Of a stretch of 64,000 bases of DNA, positions 1 to 11,916 are shown piece after piece. Every line of letters begins with the position of its first letter. Positions within the stretch are counted from its first letter, which is position 1. The notes below the pieces were generated by a model. The model saw only the letters and a program-made list of their open reading frames with translations, was not told the origin of the DNA and made no database searches. Both the position numbers and the translations under genes were made by a program. This DNA comes from Hypholoma sublateritium FD-334 SS-4 (Eukaryota; Basidiomycota; Agaricomycetes; Agaricales; Strophariaceae). The stretch covers positions 1-64,000 of the forward strand of contig KN817571.1 in NCBI GenBank assembly GCA_000827495.1. The letters are read 5' to 3'.

Positions 1-3000
1 CATTGACCTCGAGTAAACACATATGTTTAAAACCGAATTATGCCTGGATCCTTGCGATCGAATTATAAATTATAAATACTTCAGACTCTCCGCAATGATC
101 AGCGGGACGGAGGCATATTATAGAATGTACCTTTTATTCGGGTGTCTAATCGATCGAATAGATAGCAATCTTCTCAAATCTTCTTATCCCTACTACTCCA
201 AGTACAAAAAGTTAGATCCAATGGTTTTTATGGTAAGCAGGGAATTTCTGCAGCCTCGGCGTGTGTTCTAACAGTCGGGCACTTAAGGGATTCCTACGCC
301 ACATGTATAAATATTTTGAGCCCGATAAAGACAACAAAAATAGTCAAGATCTATCTAACAAACGGAAACGAAGCGGCGAAGANGAAGACTCGTCCACCAA
401 GAAACCAAAGCTTGAACATCCTGGCATAGCTCAGATGTTAATGTTTGATCCTGATGGTAAATGCGGGTGCCGACAATTGTATCTCCCAACTGACCGTCGT
501 TTGTTCAAGGGAAATTCCTCGGGTTCGCGAGATACCAACCAGCACCGACTCCGAGCATAGATACGAATGCGAGTGCAGGTTTTCCTGCAAAGAAAGGTAC
601 CAATCTATTACAATATATAATCTCTTACTCATACAGTTCTTTATAGAAACAAACAGTAATGAATTACTGCAGAAGACGGGTAACTTTTTATATAGCCATG
701 TCATGTATCAATTTTCACGCCTTCATTTCATAGCCACGCCGGATATCCTGTACCGTCGGATGCCTGATGGTCGNTTTGTGGCTATTTCTAGTGACCTTGT
801 CGCACATGAACTGGCTAGAACCGTTCCTAAGGTTGAAGTGAAACACGATCAGTCTCAAACAGTTCTCAAGATCGAGCCAAAGGTCGACACTGTAGCGCCT
901 GCGGTACCTCCAGGCCTTTCTCCACTCGCGGATTTTGTACCTCTCGAAGGCTGGAATGGCTGGCCAGATGGAAATTTCCAGTGCTTCGTCACATTCAAGG
1001 AATACAACGAGACCGGTCATTTAAAGGTCAACTGGGCATGCAAAGGTCATGGTGGCGACAAAACTGGGAATACCGAAAGTGCAACATATGAGCGTGGCAA
1101 GCGTTCATCTAGACAGTGCCTTGGTGCTTTGATCTGTGACGATTCGGACTGTGATATCATTATTCGACCTCACACACGCAGTGACGGCATTGAAAAGCAA
1201 ATTCTAACTGGCTGTTCTAACTGTGGCTCATCTCTAACTCACATTCTCTGCCCAAATCGCTCAAAAATATGGGTCTATTTGCATGGTGTTTATTACGACA
1301 ATGGCGTACCACATACCCATCCTAGATTACCTCATGTTCTGGGTCTACTGCCTACAGAACGTCGCAAATTTGAGGCTATTGTCACGGCGAACCCAAAGGC
1401 TGGACCCCTTCAACTGATAACTGGTCTTCCAACAATTCACGGACCTGGGGAATCGGTTGCAGATATCTCTAACTGCTTGGTCAATGCAGATCGAGTGAAT
1501 AAAGAGAAACAGAAGATTATTCGCAGTTCTGGAATGGGAGGCGATTCATTCATCACTGCCTTTTCACAATTCTGCCTAAAGAACCCTGAACTTGTTATAT
1601 TCTCTCTTTTCAGCGAGGTGACAGTAATATCTCTTCAAACCAAGTTCATGGCATCGCAACTCATCAAGGATGGAGTTCTGGATGGACCCGTTAATGGACT
1701 TGTCACCGATGCCACCCATTCATTCTTTGCCAACAGTGATGCCAAATTGATCATTTCCTCGGTTTATTCACCTGAACTTTGCTGCTGGGTACCTGGAATC
1801 TTCTCGTATGTCAACGGCGAGACTTCTAAGCACTATGAACTCCACTTTCGCGCTTTGTTTCAAAGTATCTCACGAGAAGCCAGTCAACGTGGTGTCGAAG
1901 TAGTTGATGAAACATTCATTGGAGTACGCCATTTCTATTATTCAAAGTGCGGATACTGATTGAATACATTCATAGGTACTTGACTTCAGTGAGGCTGAAA
2001 GAAATGGATTTATCTCGGCGTTTATCGCATTCTGGGGCGAGCGTGGTGATGCTCGCAGTGCGGGAACTCTTCGGGAAGTTGCTGAGTCCCTTCTCCGCGG
2101 ATGTCAACAGCATTTCCGTGCCAGTGTTACGAGGCTCAAGAAAATCCATGGAGTTGTCGCCGTGGGTCAGGAGTCTGCATTTGAAGCATGAGCTGTGGGA
2201 CTTCTAGAAGCGAGAGACCACAAAGAATTCATTCTGCGCGCGAAGGTTATTATCCGCGACTTTCCAAAAGCTCAAGGCTGGTTACTGTGGTGGATGCGAC
2301 CGTCACATGCCAAAATGCTCTTCTCAAGATTCGCGTATGTTATCAATTATATGCTTTGATTCATCTGGCCTAAAATTGCTTAATTTGTAGCTTGGTAAAT
2401 GGGTGCACGCATTTGCTGTCAAGACTATGGACGACATTTTGGCGGACCCTAAATCAATTCCTTACACCAAAAAAACGGGTGATATACTTTCTCCACATAC
2501 AGATATGTTGAAGAAGATATTTCAAGCCTCCTTGGATCGTTCAACNGCAGGTCTCGAGGACGAAATCATTCCCGTAAAAGACTTCCTCTCAAGTGGACAA
2601 AATGGGATGTTCGGAGACGTTTTGTTTTATTCAGGCTCCGTCTCGGCCACAGAACGGGCTGAAATAGCCAACTGGATCCATCATCATATATCNGATAATT
2701 TTCGCGTGTNGTTTGAGAAGCTGACACAAGCTCACGCGACGACTCTCTATATTCGAGCGCTCCTGATCATCACAAAACCCGAAATCGGCACACTCGAGGA
2801 TGCTGAACAGCTCAAAAAAGCCTGGGACATTCAGTACAATACTCCCNGTCCATTNTATGAATCGGTGGATGTTGATCGCGAATGCGTTCAACGNCTAGAA
2901 GAGGAGATGTTTGAAAACTCAGAACGCGCGGGGATTGCGGGAAATCACCAATGGGGCTTGGANGCTGGTGACCATCAGTACTGGTATCCATATGATGACT

Positions 3001-3299
3001 ACTGGAACAATGGGGAGCGCAAAGAAACCGAAGATGAGACCGAGGTGAGTTCAGACTTTANTGTCTCTTCTATCCTATGACTTACTGAATTGAACGATAG
3101 GCGGGGCCAAATTATATTGAAAACCCGCCCCTTCCAGTGCCCGAACAAACTCAACCTNGCCCGAAGCCACGCATACGAACCACAAGGCAGTCAGCAAAGG
3201 AAAGCATGTCTTAAAGCATTGCTTGTATCGATGCTCATCGATCAGATTCATCAATCAACCTCGTGTAGGATATTATTGTCCTTATTTACTAGTACATAA
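1..3299 (+). mobile_element. Decayed MULE-like DNA transposon with GCM-type zinc finger
   Basis: This stretch is filled by remains of a Mutator-like (MULE) transposase gene of the kind common in basidiomycetes. The left end lies outside the window, and no terminal inverted repeats could be placed on the right. A lysine/arginine-rich nuclear-localisation-like segment is encoded near 345-400, followed by the transposase body (separate entry). Eleven isolated single-base N calls fall between 383 and 3370, whereas almost none occur in the single-copy genes further on. That fits a multi-copy repeat whose copies were merged in assembly. Copy boundaries and target-site duplication cannot be seen. 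Confidence 0.7.
445..3080 (+). pseudogene. MULE transposase, interrupted by an in-frame stop
   Basis: The frame from about 700 to 1940 encodes a Cys/His-rich module resembling the WRKY-GCM1 zinc finger found in fungal MULE proteins (W/C/H pattern at about 930-1330), then the start of the DDE-type catalytic core, with the typical LVTDATHSFF segment holding the first Asp near 1700. A GT-AG intron (about 1925-1975) restores the frame into VLDFSEAERNGF, which carries the likely second Asp, and on to a conserved WLLWWMRPSHAKML block near 2280-2315. Between these, TGA at 2189-2191 stops the same reading frame. A later open segment (2403-3080) encodes a tail I do not recognise, and its splice phase to the core does not work cleanly. 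Known for the family: nuclear cut-and-paste transposase. Inferred: this copy is inactive. Confidence 0.65.
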
Positions 3300-3304
3300 T
3301 ATAA

Positions 3305-3535
3305 TCCCGCTCACCACGCACACTCCCGCTCACTCCAAAAGAATTATTGGACTTACCACGCTCCTCCTCNCACAAACACCAGAGATATTGGGCTAGAGCC
3401 ACGCTCGCCACGCTCAAAAGCCTGAGCGGTTTGAGCACAGCCACGCTCACCACGCTCAAAAGCCTGAGCGGTCGGGCACAGCCACGCTCACCACGCTCAC
3501 CGGCACGCTCGCCACGCTCAGTGCCACGCTAATTT
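3305..3535. repeat. Imperfect tandem repeat built on CCACGCTC
   Basis: The octamer CCACGCTC and close variants (CGCTCACC, CACGCTCGC) recur more than ten times. A longer unit, CACGCTCAAAAGCCTGAGCG, occurs twice about 53 bp apart. The array sits directly between the decayed MULE and the DUF6534 relic, so it may be a subterminal part of the transposon or a local satellite. No coding potential is credible. Confidence 0.75.
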
Positions 3536-3584
3536 CCTGATGCCCATATCTTACCCAGTGTTATCTAGACGGCTTAAGCTCTGC

Positions 3585-3845
3585 GTAATCGAAAACCCAG
3601 TTGAAGAAGTGGGACACAATGTTTGAAAATACTCACAACATCATAATAAAGCTGATGAGGTTGTCCATTATGACAGGATGCGTAACTGGTCAGGATCTTC
3701 ATGTTCGCACTCGTACATCGTGTGCGTTGCTAAATGCCAGTGTATTTTAGCACTCTCGGCAGGCACTGTTCTGGGTCTGGCGTACCTACCTCAGCACCCA
3801 TGCTACTACTAAGACATATTCCAACTCGTTGACATCAGCAAGTTA
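3585..3845 (+). pseudogene. Relic of a DUF6534-type membrane protein gene (3' part)
   Basis: This stretch aligns by eye with the last exons of the two intact DUF6534 genes downstream, for example the segment at 3606-3690 against 7217-7307 and 9925-10012, including the TGCGTAACTGG exon end, the following intron and the start of the next exon near 3757. Coding frames are broken, and similarity stops around 3845, before the conserved C-terminal part. It is therefore a truncated third member of the tandem array, apparently cut off on its left by the transposon and repeat. No function is expected. Confidence 0.7.
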
Positions 3846-6321
3846 GCAATTTACTCTTTCACTTTTCGGGCCTTTTCAGCTTTTTCCAAGTTTAGTAAAA
3901 AGTCATAAGCTAATAAGTCAAAAAGCGGACCACAGCTGCCTTAATCAGTACTACCACTCGTTTACGAGTGAGGGCATGTGAGGAAAATGAAGCCTAGTTA
4001 TTTACGCAACCGACTTTAGGGTTAGTTCGCTAGTATATTCCATCAATGATATGTGTTGCCACGGCTACAGGCTTGCCCTAAAGATATTTCCCTATATAAT
4101 GACCACCGATTTTNATTTCATTTCCTTACTATTTGGTAGTCGTATGAGAATTGGGGTAATTTACTCAATATAATTTCAGCTTTTTTCAGCTTTTTCGCTT
4201 TTTATCTCCCGTAACCGATTTAAAATATTAGGTAACTTTTTTGTTTAAAACACCTGGCTTTTTGCATATGCGTTTTTCGCGCTTTTTTTCACTTTTTGAG
4301 CTTGTATAACCGGAAAAAAGCTATTTGTTAAACTTCTGATGGATGGCTATCCTGAACAGCCGCATCAAGCCCGTATCGAATGCAGCTGCGTTCGCAGCGC
4401 CGCTGTGGAATTAAGAAGCGCAGCAGATTGGGCCCATTTCTTCGATTGGGACGATGCAAAACATCGTGTTTCGAGGAGATAGCGAAACTGGCTCTAGCTT
4501 CTCTCGCGCTCCGGGCACTCCGCCGTTGCTCCGCCTTGAACAGAGGCGCTAGTGACCTTCTTGCATGATTTATTAAGTACATATCTCAGAAGTATGATAT
4601 TTACAATCGGCGGGTCGCCTTTGTTTGGAGGATTTGTTCCCCACACTCGACGAAAGCACTGCAGCGACTGAGCTAGACCCGTGGGGGGACCGCGGCCGGT
4701 GCGCGGCGGCTGCTCCGGCGCGCTTGCCTTAATCAACAACCCGGCCCGGTGCCCTGAAACCGACGCCTGACTCATACCTCGACGCGTCCGTCACTGTCCT
4801 TCCTCGCGCACTCCCTTCCCCGCCACGCGTAATCCGACCGCCGCCAGGTACCTGCCCCACACGCAGAGTCATATCTCCCTCTCCATCGCCGACGTCGACT
4901 GGCCCGCGCCGTTCTCGCGTTCCACAACGGTGTCCGCCCCCGCTCTATGGCATCCAGCCGCTCGTGCCCACGTCGCGTAGACGCGTGGTGCGCGGGCGTA
5001 CATGCACATGGACTTGTATATGCTGCGTGACGAACCCCTTGTTTCCCTTGTTCTGGCGGGCTGCCTGTTGCAAGGCGCCTGCACCACGAGGACCGCAGTC
5101 ACCCATCACCATCGCCGCCGCCGCCGCTTCTGCTCCGCTCCCCCACTCACCCCCTCTCCACCACAGCGGAGCAATTCACGTACACTACGCTTTCCTCGGA
5201 CCCGCTCCGTCCTTCGGCGCCCGCGAACCGCCGCATACTCGTGTCCACCGACGTGCTCGCCGCGGGCGCCTTCTAGACGAGGTGGAGCCAAGGCGCTTCC
5301 TTGACTTGTACGACGGAGAAGCGAATGCGGGGATGCTGCACTCACACCCTGTTCCGTGAATCCCTCTCTCCCCTTTTTGCTGCGCATGCGATACGCTGTG
5401 TCATATTTGTGCTGGACGGTGGGCCTGGTGGCGCATCGCGGGCGCGGAACGCGGAAAGAACGGCACGCAATACGCAGGGTTCAGCCTGACAGCGCTCCTC
5501 ACGGAGTGCTGTGCGCACATCTTTAACGGGAAGCACAGCGTCGCGGTGCATCTTTCCAACATCACACCTTCGTGCACCGCTGATGTTCTCTGCTCGAGTT
5601 TAAACAGTTCGCCGGTTCCGCTTCGTACCCTACGCTCCCACGCCGCGCCCGTTGTACGCTGCGAAATTTGAACCAACAGTGAGTGGCGTGTGTGTCGTGT
5701 ACGACAACTGGGAACGCGACGCGCGTTGGCTGCACTTTACACTCGTCATGATAGTTTTCATTTCCTCATTCATCAATCTAAGGAAGACCATCAGCTGCTC
5801 AAGATATGCCTTCGTTTATCATCGGAAGATCATGTTCAATCGAGTCATTGGCCTGGGCCTTGGTGTACTCTTGTGCCACGCTCATTCAACTAGACTACTT
5901 GATCACCGACTCACATTTATATGTAGCACAGCAGTATTGCAGTAGTCGTATCCGGTATTTGTGCTAAAATCAGAGCGCTTGCCCTTTGCAGAGCTCAGAT
6001 GCAGTCGTCATTGGTTCTAATCGCAGTAGTACAGCATGTAATCTGATCTTCGTCCGAGTCATGAAGCATACATAGTACATTTCGTGCTCCAAGCGCTGGG
6101 AACTTTCCGTCATGAAGTTTATAAAGACCCACCTTCCATCCTGCCCTCGATGAGGACTACACCATCAAGACATGTCCACGCTACCTGCTTCTGTTCCTGT
6201 ACAATTCCCAGGTAAAGTCTACGTAGAGTGTGTCATATAGTATCTCTGTCTGTTATTTTCAACGTACTTAGTTTTGACTTTTAGCGCAACATTTTTTGTA
6301 AAGCATACCACTTGACATGCC
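3846..6321. other. Interval without a supported gene; partly duplicated downstream
   Basis: The first part (3850-4330) is AT-rich with runs such as CAGCTTTTTTCAGC and no open frames. From about 4330 the composition turns GC-rich and several overlapping frames appear on both strands, none with a recognisable domain or intron pattern. The part from about 5500 to 6320 is similar to 8390-9060, which lies in the same position upstream of the second DUF6534 gene, so it belongs to the duplicated unit. Short stretches near 5170-5280 and 5480-5640 look like worn coding sequence but could not be assigned. Confidence 0.5.
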
Positions 6322-7638
6322 ATGATTTCAATTCATCTAACGCCTTTGTCGCACAAGCTCCTTGGGATCACCGTAAATTCGATGCTATTCGGAATCTTAT
6401 GGGTGCAAGTCTGTGCGTGATCAGTGTTTGATAATCCAAGTCACATCGGCCTAGCTGATCTATTTTTCAAGATTTGTACTACGCCGCCTTCCCGACCGAC
6501 ACCCGTACTCTCAAGTGGATTGTTTTTGTACTACTCTCGCTTGAGATTATTCAGACAGCGGCTCTGACCCGCGACACCATCCAAGCCTTCGTATTTGGGT
6601 TTTCCAACCCCAGTGCATTGGATGCTGTTGGTACAGCGTGGTATTCCATCCCACTTCTGACCGGCCTGAGTACGTCCACGTATTTTATGTCGATTTTGAG
6701 AACCCGTTGACTAAGTCGGCGCACTATGCTTATTGGCAGTTGCGTGCATCACTCAGGGGCTTTACTGCTATCGTATCGGTGTACTCACACGATCTAAATA
6801 TGCAGTGGCTTGGATCATTATGGTGAGGGACATCTGATTTGTTAGAAATATACTCCTCAAAACTAAGCCCTAAATTAAATGGCCGCATTCTATGATTCAA
6901 AGCTTTCTCTGGGCCAGCTTGTAGCGGCAATCGTTTCCGCAATCCAGACTAAACGGGCAACTCTGTTTACCAGGCTTCTTTCTCAGAAAATAAATGTAGA
7001 CACTATTGGTGTGAGTATTTTGGCTCCAATGACGGATATCTTGCTGACATGATGGACGGGGGGGGGGCATGTTAGATATGGGGTGGATGTAACCTTGCTT
7101 GTGATATATTAATTGCGGCAATAATGACGCATTATGTGAGTAGATTCATGCTTACTTTATCTGTAGTCTGGACAGTATCAGATTTGTGAACGTTTGGTCT
7201 AATTATGAAATTCAGCTGAGAAAGCGAGACAGCGTAGACTTTGAAAATACACACCGCATTATAGTACGGCTCATGAGACTGTCCATTGAGACGGGATGCA
7301 TAACTGGTATGGACGTTAATTTTCTTCATGCGCACATCATATATGTTACTGAATTACAGAGGATGGTAGCTCTATCTGCAGGCGCTCTTGTGGTACTCCC
7401 CTACCTACCTGGGCATCCACGCTACTATGAACTAGCGGCGTCGATTGCAGCGAAGACATATTCCAATGCAATGATGGCCGTCTTGAATAGTCGCGTTCAA
7501 GCAGTATCGAACGCAGGTGTATTCGGAAACCCCTTGTGGAATGAAGCAGTGCAGCCAAGTGAATCAATTTATTCCGCTAGGAAAACTCGGCAAGGCATTA
7601 TGGTTTACAGAGAAAGCGAAATGGGCCTCGAGCACTGA
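6322..7638 (+). CDS. DUF6534-type multi-pass membrane protein, copy 1
   Basis: This is a basidiomycete orphan membrane protein with the features of the DUF6534 family; its molecular role is unknown. Spliced exons give a first membrane helix (LTPLSHKLLGITVNSMLF, about 6332-6385), then DLYYAAFPTDTRTLKW after an intron ending at 6471, CITQGLYCYRIGVLTRSKY near 6745-6800, LVAAIVSAIQTKRATLF near 6910-6960, GGCNLACDILIAAIMTHY near 7080-7135, and the conserved tail with KTYSNAMMAVLNSR near 7453-7494. All exons have counterparts in copy 2 with matching intron places, so the gene looks intact. The start is uncertain: ATG at 6322 precedes the first helix, but an upstream ATG at 6172 (MSTLPASVPVQFPG) is also conserved and may belong to an extra first exon. 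A G-rich homopolymer lies in the intron near 7058-7068. Confidence 0.7.
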
Positions 7639-9063
7639 GCCATGCAAAGCCATGAATATTTTGCCTATGCTGTAATAATAAGTAGAAATATTTCAAAACC
7701 CATGTTTCTGAGATTCTTTGCAAGTAGAGTAAGTACTTACGTACCACACACCATATGGATTCGATGCGTAAAAACTTTTTTAAAAAACAACCCCGCGCGG
7801 CGGGCGCTTTTAAATCCGTCACATGATCCCCCTGCCAGTTCATCGGGAAATGCCGGAGCAGACGGCGCTCGGAGGGCCATCTGAGCGTCCGGCCGTGTAG
7901 TATCAGTGCTTTTCCCCCATTTTCCGAAGTCCAACGACGGCGAACGGCTACCTTTGTCCATACTTCGAAATAGAACATAGTCACCTGCCGCCAACATGGC
8001 ACATCTCAACGTGCTGGTACCCACACGCGACGCTAGCGACAAATGAGGGCGGCGAAAGCACGCAGCCCAATTATTTCTGCAGAGATCAGGTTGCCCCGGG
8101 CCCGTGCAGTGCAGCATGACGATCCGACCGCTACGAAGTACTTCCCCATTCCTTGTACTGCCAGACAAGCTGACCGCCCCACACAGAGACTCAGAGGTAA
8201 CCGCCGCTCCCATCACTGACGCCACTGGCTGAGCCGTCGTCGACTCCCGCGCAATGCCACGGCGAGCAGACACTTACGCCCATGTCGCGCAGAAGCATGA
8301 TTCACGTGCCCCGGGGTACATTGAATCGAAGGAGGACTACGTCGCGCCATCCAGTGACATTTGACAATGCCGACGCGGATGTGCAGGATGAACGCTCTTC
8401 ACGGAATGCTCTGCACACATCATTGACGGGAAGCACAGCGTCGCGGTGCATCTTCTTTCCCTTGCGTCTACGTGCACCGCTGACGTTCTCTGCGCGAGCT
8501 TACAGAGCCCGTTGCGTCGTATGGTATGCCCCCGTGCATTTTCCGGTGCATGCTTGTCCGGTGAATGCTGCGCAATTCAATCCAACAGTGGACGTGTACG
8601 ACGACCGAGCACAGCACGGAATTTTGAAGCAGAGCAGCAGAGCAGCATTGCAGCAGTAGCATCTTGCTAAGTATAAAATGACGTTTATAGTAGATCTCGG
8701 TAATCGTGCCAAAACCACAGCGGCTTTCCCTCCCCAGAGCCCAAATGCAGTCGTCATTGGTGCTAATAGTGATAGTACATCATGCGATCTCACCTTTGTC
8801 GCAAGAGCCATTAGGCACCCTCCATGCTTTGAACGCTGGGAACTTTCCGTCATGAAGAGAATAAAGACCCGCCTTCCGTCCTTCCCTCAACGAGGACTTC
8901 ACCTTCAAGACATGTCAACGCTACCTGCTTCTGCTCCTGTACAATTCCCAGAGCATATCTACGTAGAGTATGTCATATAGTATCTTTGTCTGTTATTTCC
9001 AACGTACTTAATTTTCGGTTTCAGCGCAATATTTGTCGTAAAGCATATCACTTGATGTCTTCT
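7639..9063. other. Spacer between the two DUF6534 genes, repeated promoter region
   Basis: From about 8390 onward this repeats the region upstream of copy 1 (5500-6320), including the sequence around CCCAAATGCAGTCGTCATTGG and the AACTTTCCGTCATGAAG segment just before the upstream ATG at 8911. Conservation of this noncoding part at roughly the level of the exons suggests one duplicated block of about 2.7 kb carrying its own promoter. The long frames around 7740-8270 on the minus strand have no recognisable domain and I regard them as chance in GC-rich sequence. Confidence 0.5.
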
Positions 9064-10365
9064 GATGTCAATTCATCTAACGCCTTTGTCGCACAAGCTC
9101 CTAGGAATCACGGCAAATTGGATGCTATTCGGAACCTTATGGGTTCAAGTATGTGCGTAATTAATTCGATAATCCTGGTCGCATCGGCCTGACTGTTTCA
9201 TTATTTAAGATTTGTACTACGTGGCCTTCCCGAAGGACACTCGTATTCTCAAGTGGATTGTTTTTATACTGCTCGTGCTTGAGACTACTCAGACTGCGAC
9301 TATGACACACGACGCAATCCAAGCACTGATCATCGAATGTACCGATCCTAATGTGTTCAATGTTATCCGCAAAGTGTGGTTCTCCATACCGCTTTTGACT
9401 GGCCTGAGTACGTACATGTATATTTGTGACATATTCAAGAACACGTTGACTAAATCAGTGTCCATGCTGATCGGCAGTTGCGTGCATCACTCAAGGTTTC
9501 TACTGTTATCGAATCGCGGTGCTAACAAGGTCAAAATACGCAGTGACTTTGACCAGCATGGTGATCACCACTTTCCTTATCAAAAATGGGATTTTCAATG
9601 ACCACGTTTCATTGAAAGCTCACGCTGGGACACCTTGCAGCGTCAATCGCTGTGGCAATACAAACTAAACGTGCGATACTATTGACCAGACTGCTATCCC
9701 AAAAGCGCAGTCTCGTCACTATTGGTGTACGTAATTTGCCTACATAGTCGTACTTACCAATGCTTGATGCAGCTCTTCTTAGATGTCGGGAGGGTGTAGT
9801 CTGGCTTGCGACATAGTAATTTCAGCGATAATGACACATCAAGTGAGTGAATATATGGATATTTTATCTGTTCCCTGGACGGTATTAGCTTCGTGCACGT
9901 TCGGTCTGATTGTCAAGTCCAGTTGAAAAAGCGGGACACAGGCTTTGAAAATACACACCGCATTATAGTACGGCTCATCAGACTAACCATTGAAACGGGA
10001 TGCATAACTGGTATGGGTGTTCACTTTGGCTGCGTGCACACTGTATACCCTATTAAATCCAGATGACTCTAGCACTATCCACAGGCTCTGTTCTAGTCCT
10101 GGTGTACCTACCTGGGCATCCGCCATACTATCAACTCACGGCTTCGATTTCAGCGAAGACATATTCCAATGCAATGATGGCAGTCTTGAATAGTCGCGTC
10201 AAGGTGGTATCGAATATAGGCGCATACGGAGCCCCATGGTGGAATGAGTCAGTGCAGCCGAATGGATCAAATTACTTGGCTGGGAAAGCCCAAGATATTC
10301 TATTTCGCAAGGATAGCGAAACGGGTATCGAGCGCTCAAACATGGACAGATGCGGAACGTTTTAG
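9064..10365 (+). CDS. DUF6534-type multi-pass membrane protein, copy 2
   Basis: This tandem paralogue of copy 1 is also a predicted plasma- or endo-membrane protein of unknown role. The exon series is the same: LTPLSHKLLGITANWMLF (about 9073-9126), DLYYVAFPKDTRILKW from 9210, CITQGFYCYRIAVLTRSKY near 9483-9540, LAASIAVAIQTKRAILL near 9631-9680, GGCSLACDIVISAIMTHQ near 9790-9842, and the tail beginning MTLALSTGSVLVLVYLPG at 10063 with KTYSNAMMAVLNSR near 10156-10200. The C-terminus is a few residues longer than in copy 1. ATG at 9064 is used as the start; an alternative upstream start at 8911 (MSTLPASAPVQFPE) would need an additional exon. Confidence 0.7.
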
Positions 10366-10856
10366 TGAAATAGTAATAAAGAGTAGAAACGTTGTAAATA
10401 GCTGCGCCACCGTTCGTTTTGGGGGAATGTCCGGGCTATATTTACGTATGCCACCCACCACCTCCGACGTCACATGAATCTAAGCGCCGCGTCGCGTCAA
10501 GTGGTGTCTCGTGAGGCGTCTAAATTTAGCGCGCATTATACCAGCTTCGATTCAGCTTGGGACGCTTTTCTCCGAATAATGCGTCGCCTACTACTACGGA
10601 GAATAAATATGAAGGTATAGTGGCTGGAATTCGAAAGCTGATATGTAGCAGGGATGTACCGATATGGTTGGTAGTAAGTAGGGACACAGAGTGCTGTGAA
10701 TGATACACAAAAGCAAATACACGAGCAATTTAATATGCAAGCGGGGCACAAAATCAAAGCAATATTTCACGGATCAGATCAGAAAGTACGTCAAGTACAG
10801 TATAGAGATCAAGGGGGGAAGGGGAATAAGACGAAAACAAAACGCATATTTGGAGG
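10366..10856. other. Intergenic, AT-rich, nothing recognised
   Basis: This is about 490 bp between the tail-to-tail ends of DUF6534 copy 2 (plus) and the HMG-box gene (minus). Only short frames without domains or splice structure are present. It should contain the 3' processing signals of both genes. Confidence 0.6.
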
Positions 10857-11916
10857 TTAATACTCGTCGGTTTGGAAGTTCGGTGGCTCCAAGTTAAGTG
10901 GAGGAAGCTCCAGATGCTGGATATTCATGTATTGTTCATGAGCGAACAATGTAGAGTCTTCAAGAGCATCAGGCAGATACAGCCTTGGCGTATAGGCAGT
11001 GGGGCTTGACGGGAGTGTACCGTGGTAGACGTAAGCACTGGCCCCCCAGAATTCATCGGTGTAGTTTTGGTCTAGGTCATCGCCATGGTTCACAAGGTCC
11101 AGTCGGTCATCAAGTTTTGTGCTAGTGGCCTCACTGTTGAGCCATGTACCTACAATCTCGTGCGCGGCCGCAGAAAAATTGTTTGCAAGGCTTGGGTGCT
11201 GCACACACATATATCAGCAACGCGCCGGTCAGATGATACATGTTTGAAAAGCTTACAGCCTCTGCAAAGTCCTCTGAGAGATATCCATTTCCTTCGTATA
11301 ATCCAACACTTTTTGCAGATTCTTCGCTTTGTTGCCAAGGTTGACTCGAATGGCCAACAATACCTCCACCTCCGAATGCGCCGTTCCCCAAGTTAGCGGC
11401 CGTCAAGGGTGCGTGCAGAACGTCAGGAACGTGGGATGGCATTTGGGGCTGTGAGGAAGAAATATATTGTCCTTGAGTCCAGGTAGAAATGTCGTTTGGA
11501 ATAGTGGCACGCGAAGAGAGCGAGTTACGCTCATTTGACCCAGACACCGCGTGAACTTTCTGCTTTGCCTGCTTTTTTGCCTTTCGTGTGGGCTTTGCCT
11601 CTTTCCTCGCACCGGGTTTATATTTGTACTGGGGAAAACGCACTTTATGTGCTTCAGCTACGCGCTGAGAAAACAGTTTCCAGGCTTTGCCTTCCTCGGA
11701 GTCTCGTAGAGCATTCCATGCGGGGATTATGATTCTGGACGATTTCGTTATGTCTGTGGGTCGGAGTCCAAGAGACGACGGCCAATTGTGTATAACTTCG
11801 CTCCTGAATATCATAAAGTAGTTGGGAGGTCGCTTGACCTCTTTCAGATCCGTGTCTGCTGCCTGCAGGAACGGTTCAACGTCAACGGGAACGGGGATAT
11901 AGAATGTGGGAGACAT
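10857..11916 (-). CDS. HMG-box transcription factor, MATA/Ste11-like
   Basis: The protein carries one HMG box near residues 28-97, with the tell-tale KRPPNYFMIFRSEV start and a KAWKLFSQRVAEAHK helix followed by the basic tract FPQYKYKPGARKEAKPTRKA. The box resembles the MATA-type, sequence-specific HMG domains of fungal mating and development regulators more than the HMGB type, but assignment to a named gene is not safe. A single phase-0 intron (11199-11256, GTAAGC..TGCAG, 58 nt) joins FAEA to HPSLANNF; the second exon adds an acidic C-terminal region ending at 10857. ATG at 11916 is the first ATG in frame. It lies on the same strand as, and about 360 bp downstream of, the F-box gene. Expected location is the nucleus. 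Confidence 0.75.

Noticed and set aside
4964..5359. 131-residue Pro/Arg/Ala-rich frame upstream of DUF6534 copy 1
   Set aside because: Composition follows GC content and overlapping frames on both strands are equally long; no homologous domain recognised.
7737..8273. 178-residue minus-strand frame between the DUF6534 genes
   Set aside because: Low-complexity, Arg/Ser/Gly-rich, no domain, no intron pattern; lies in GC-rich sequence where long chance frames are common.
10857..11916. Mating-type (MAT-A homeodomain/pheromone) locus
   Set aside because: The HMG box is present but no homeodomain pair, pheromone precursor or Ste3-type receptor is found nearby; the multi-pass proteins here do not look like Ste3.
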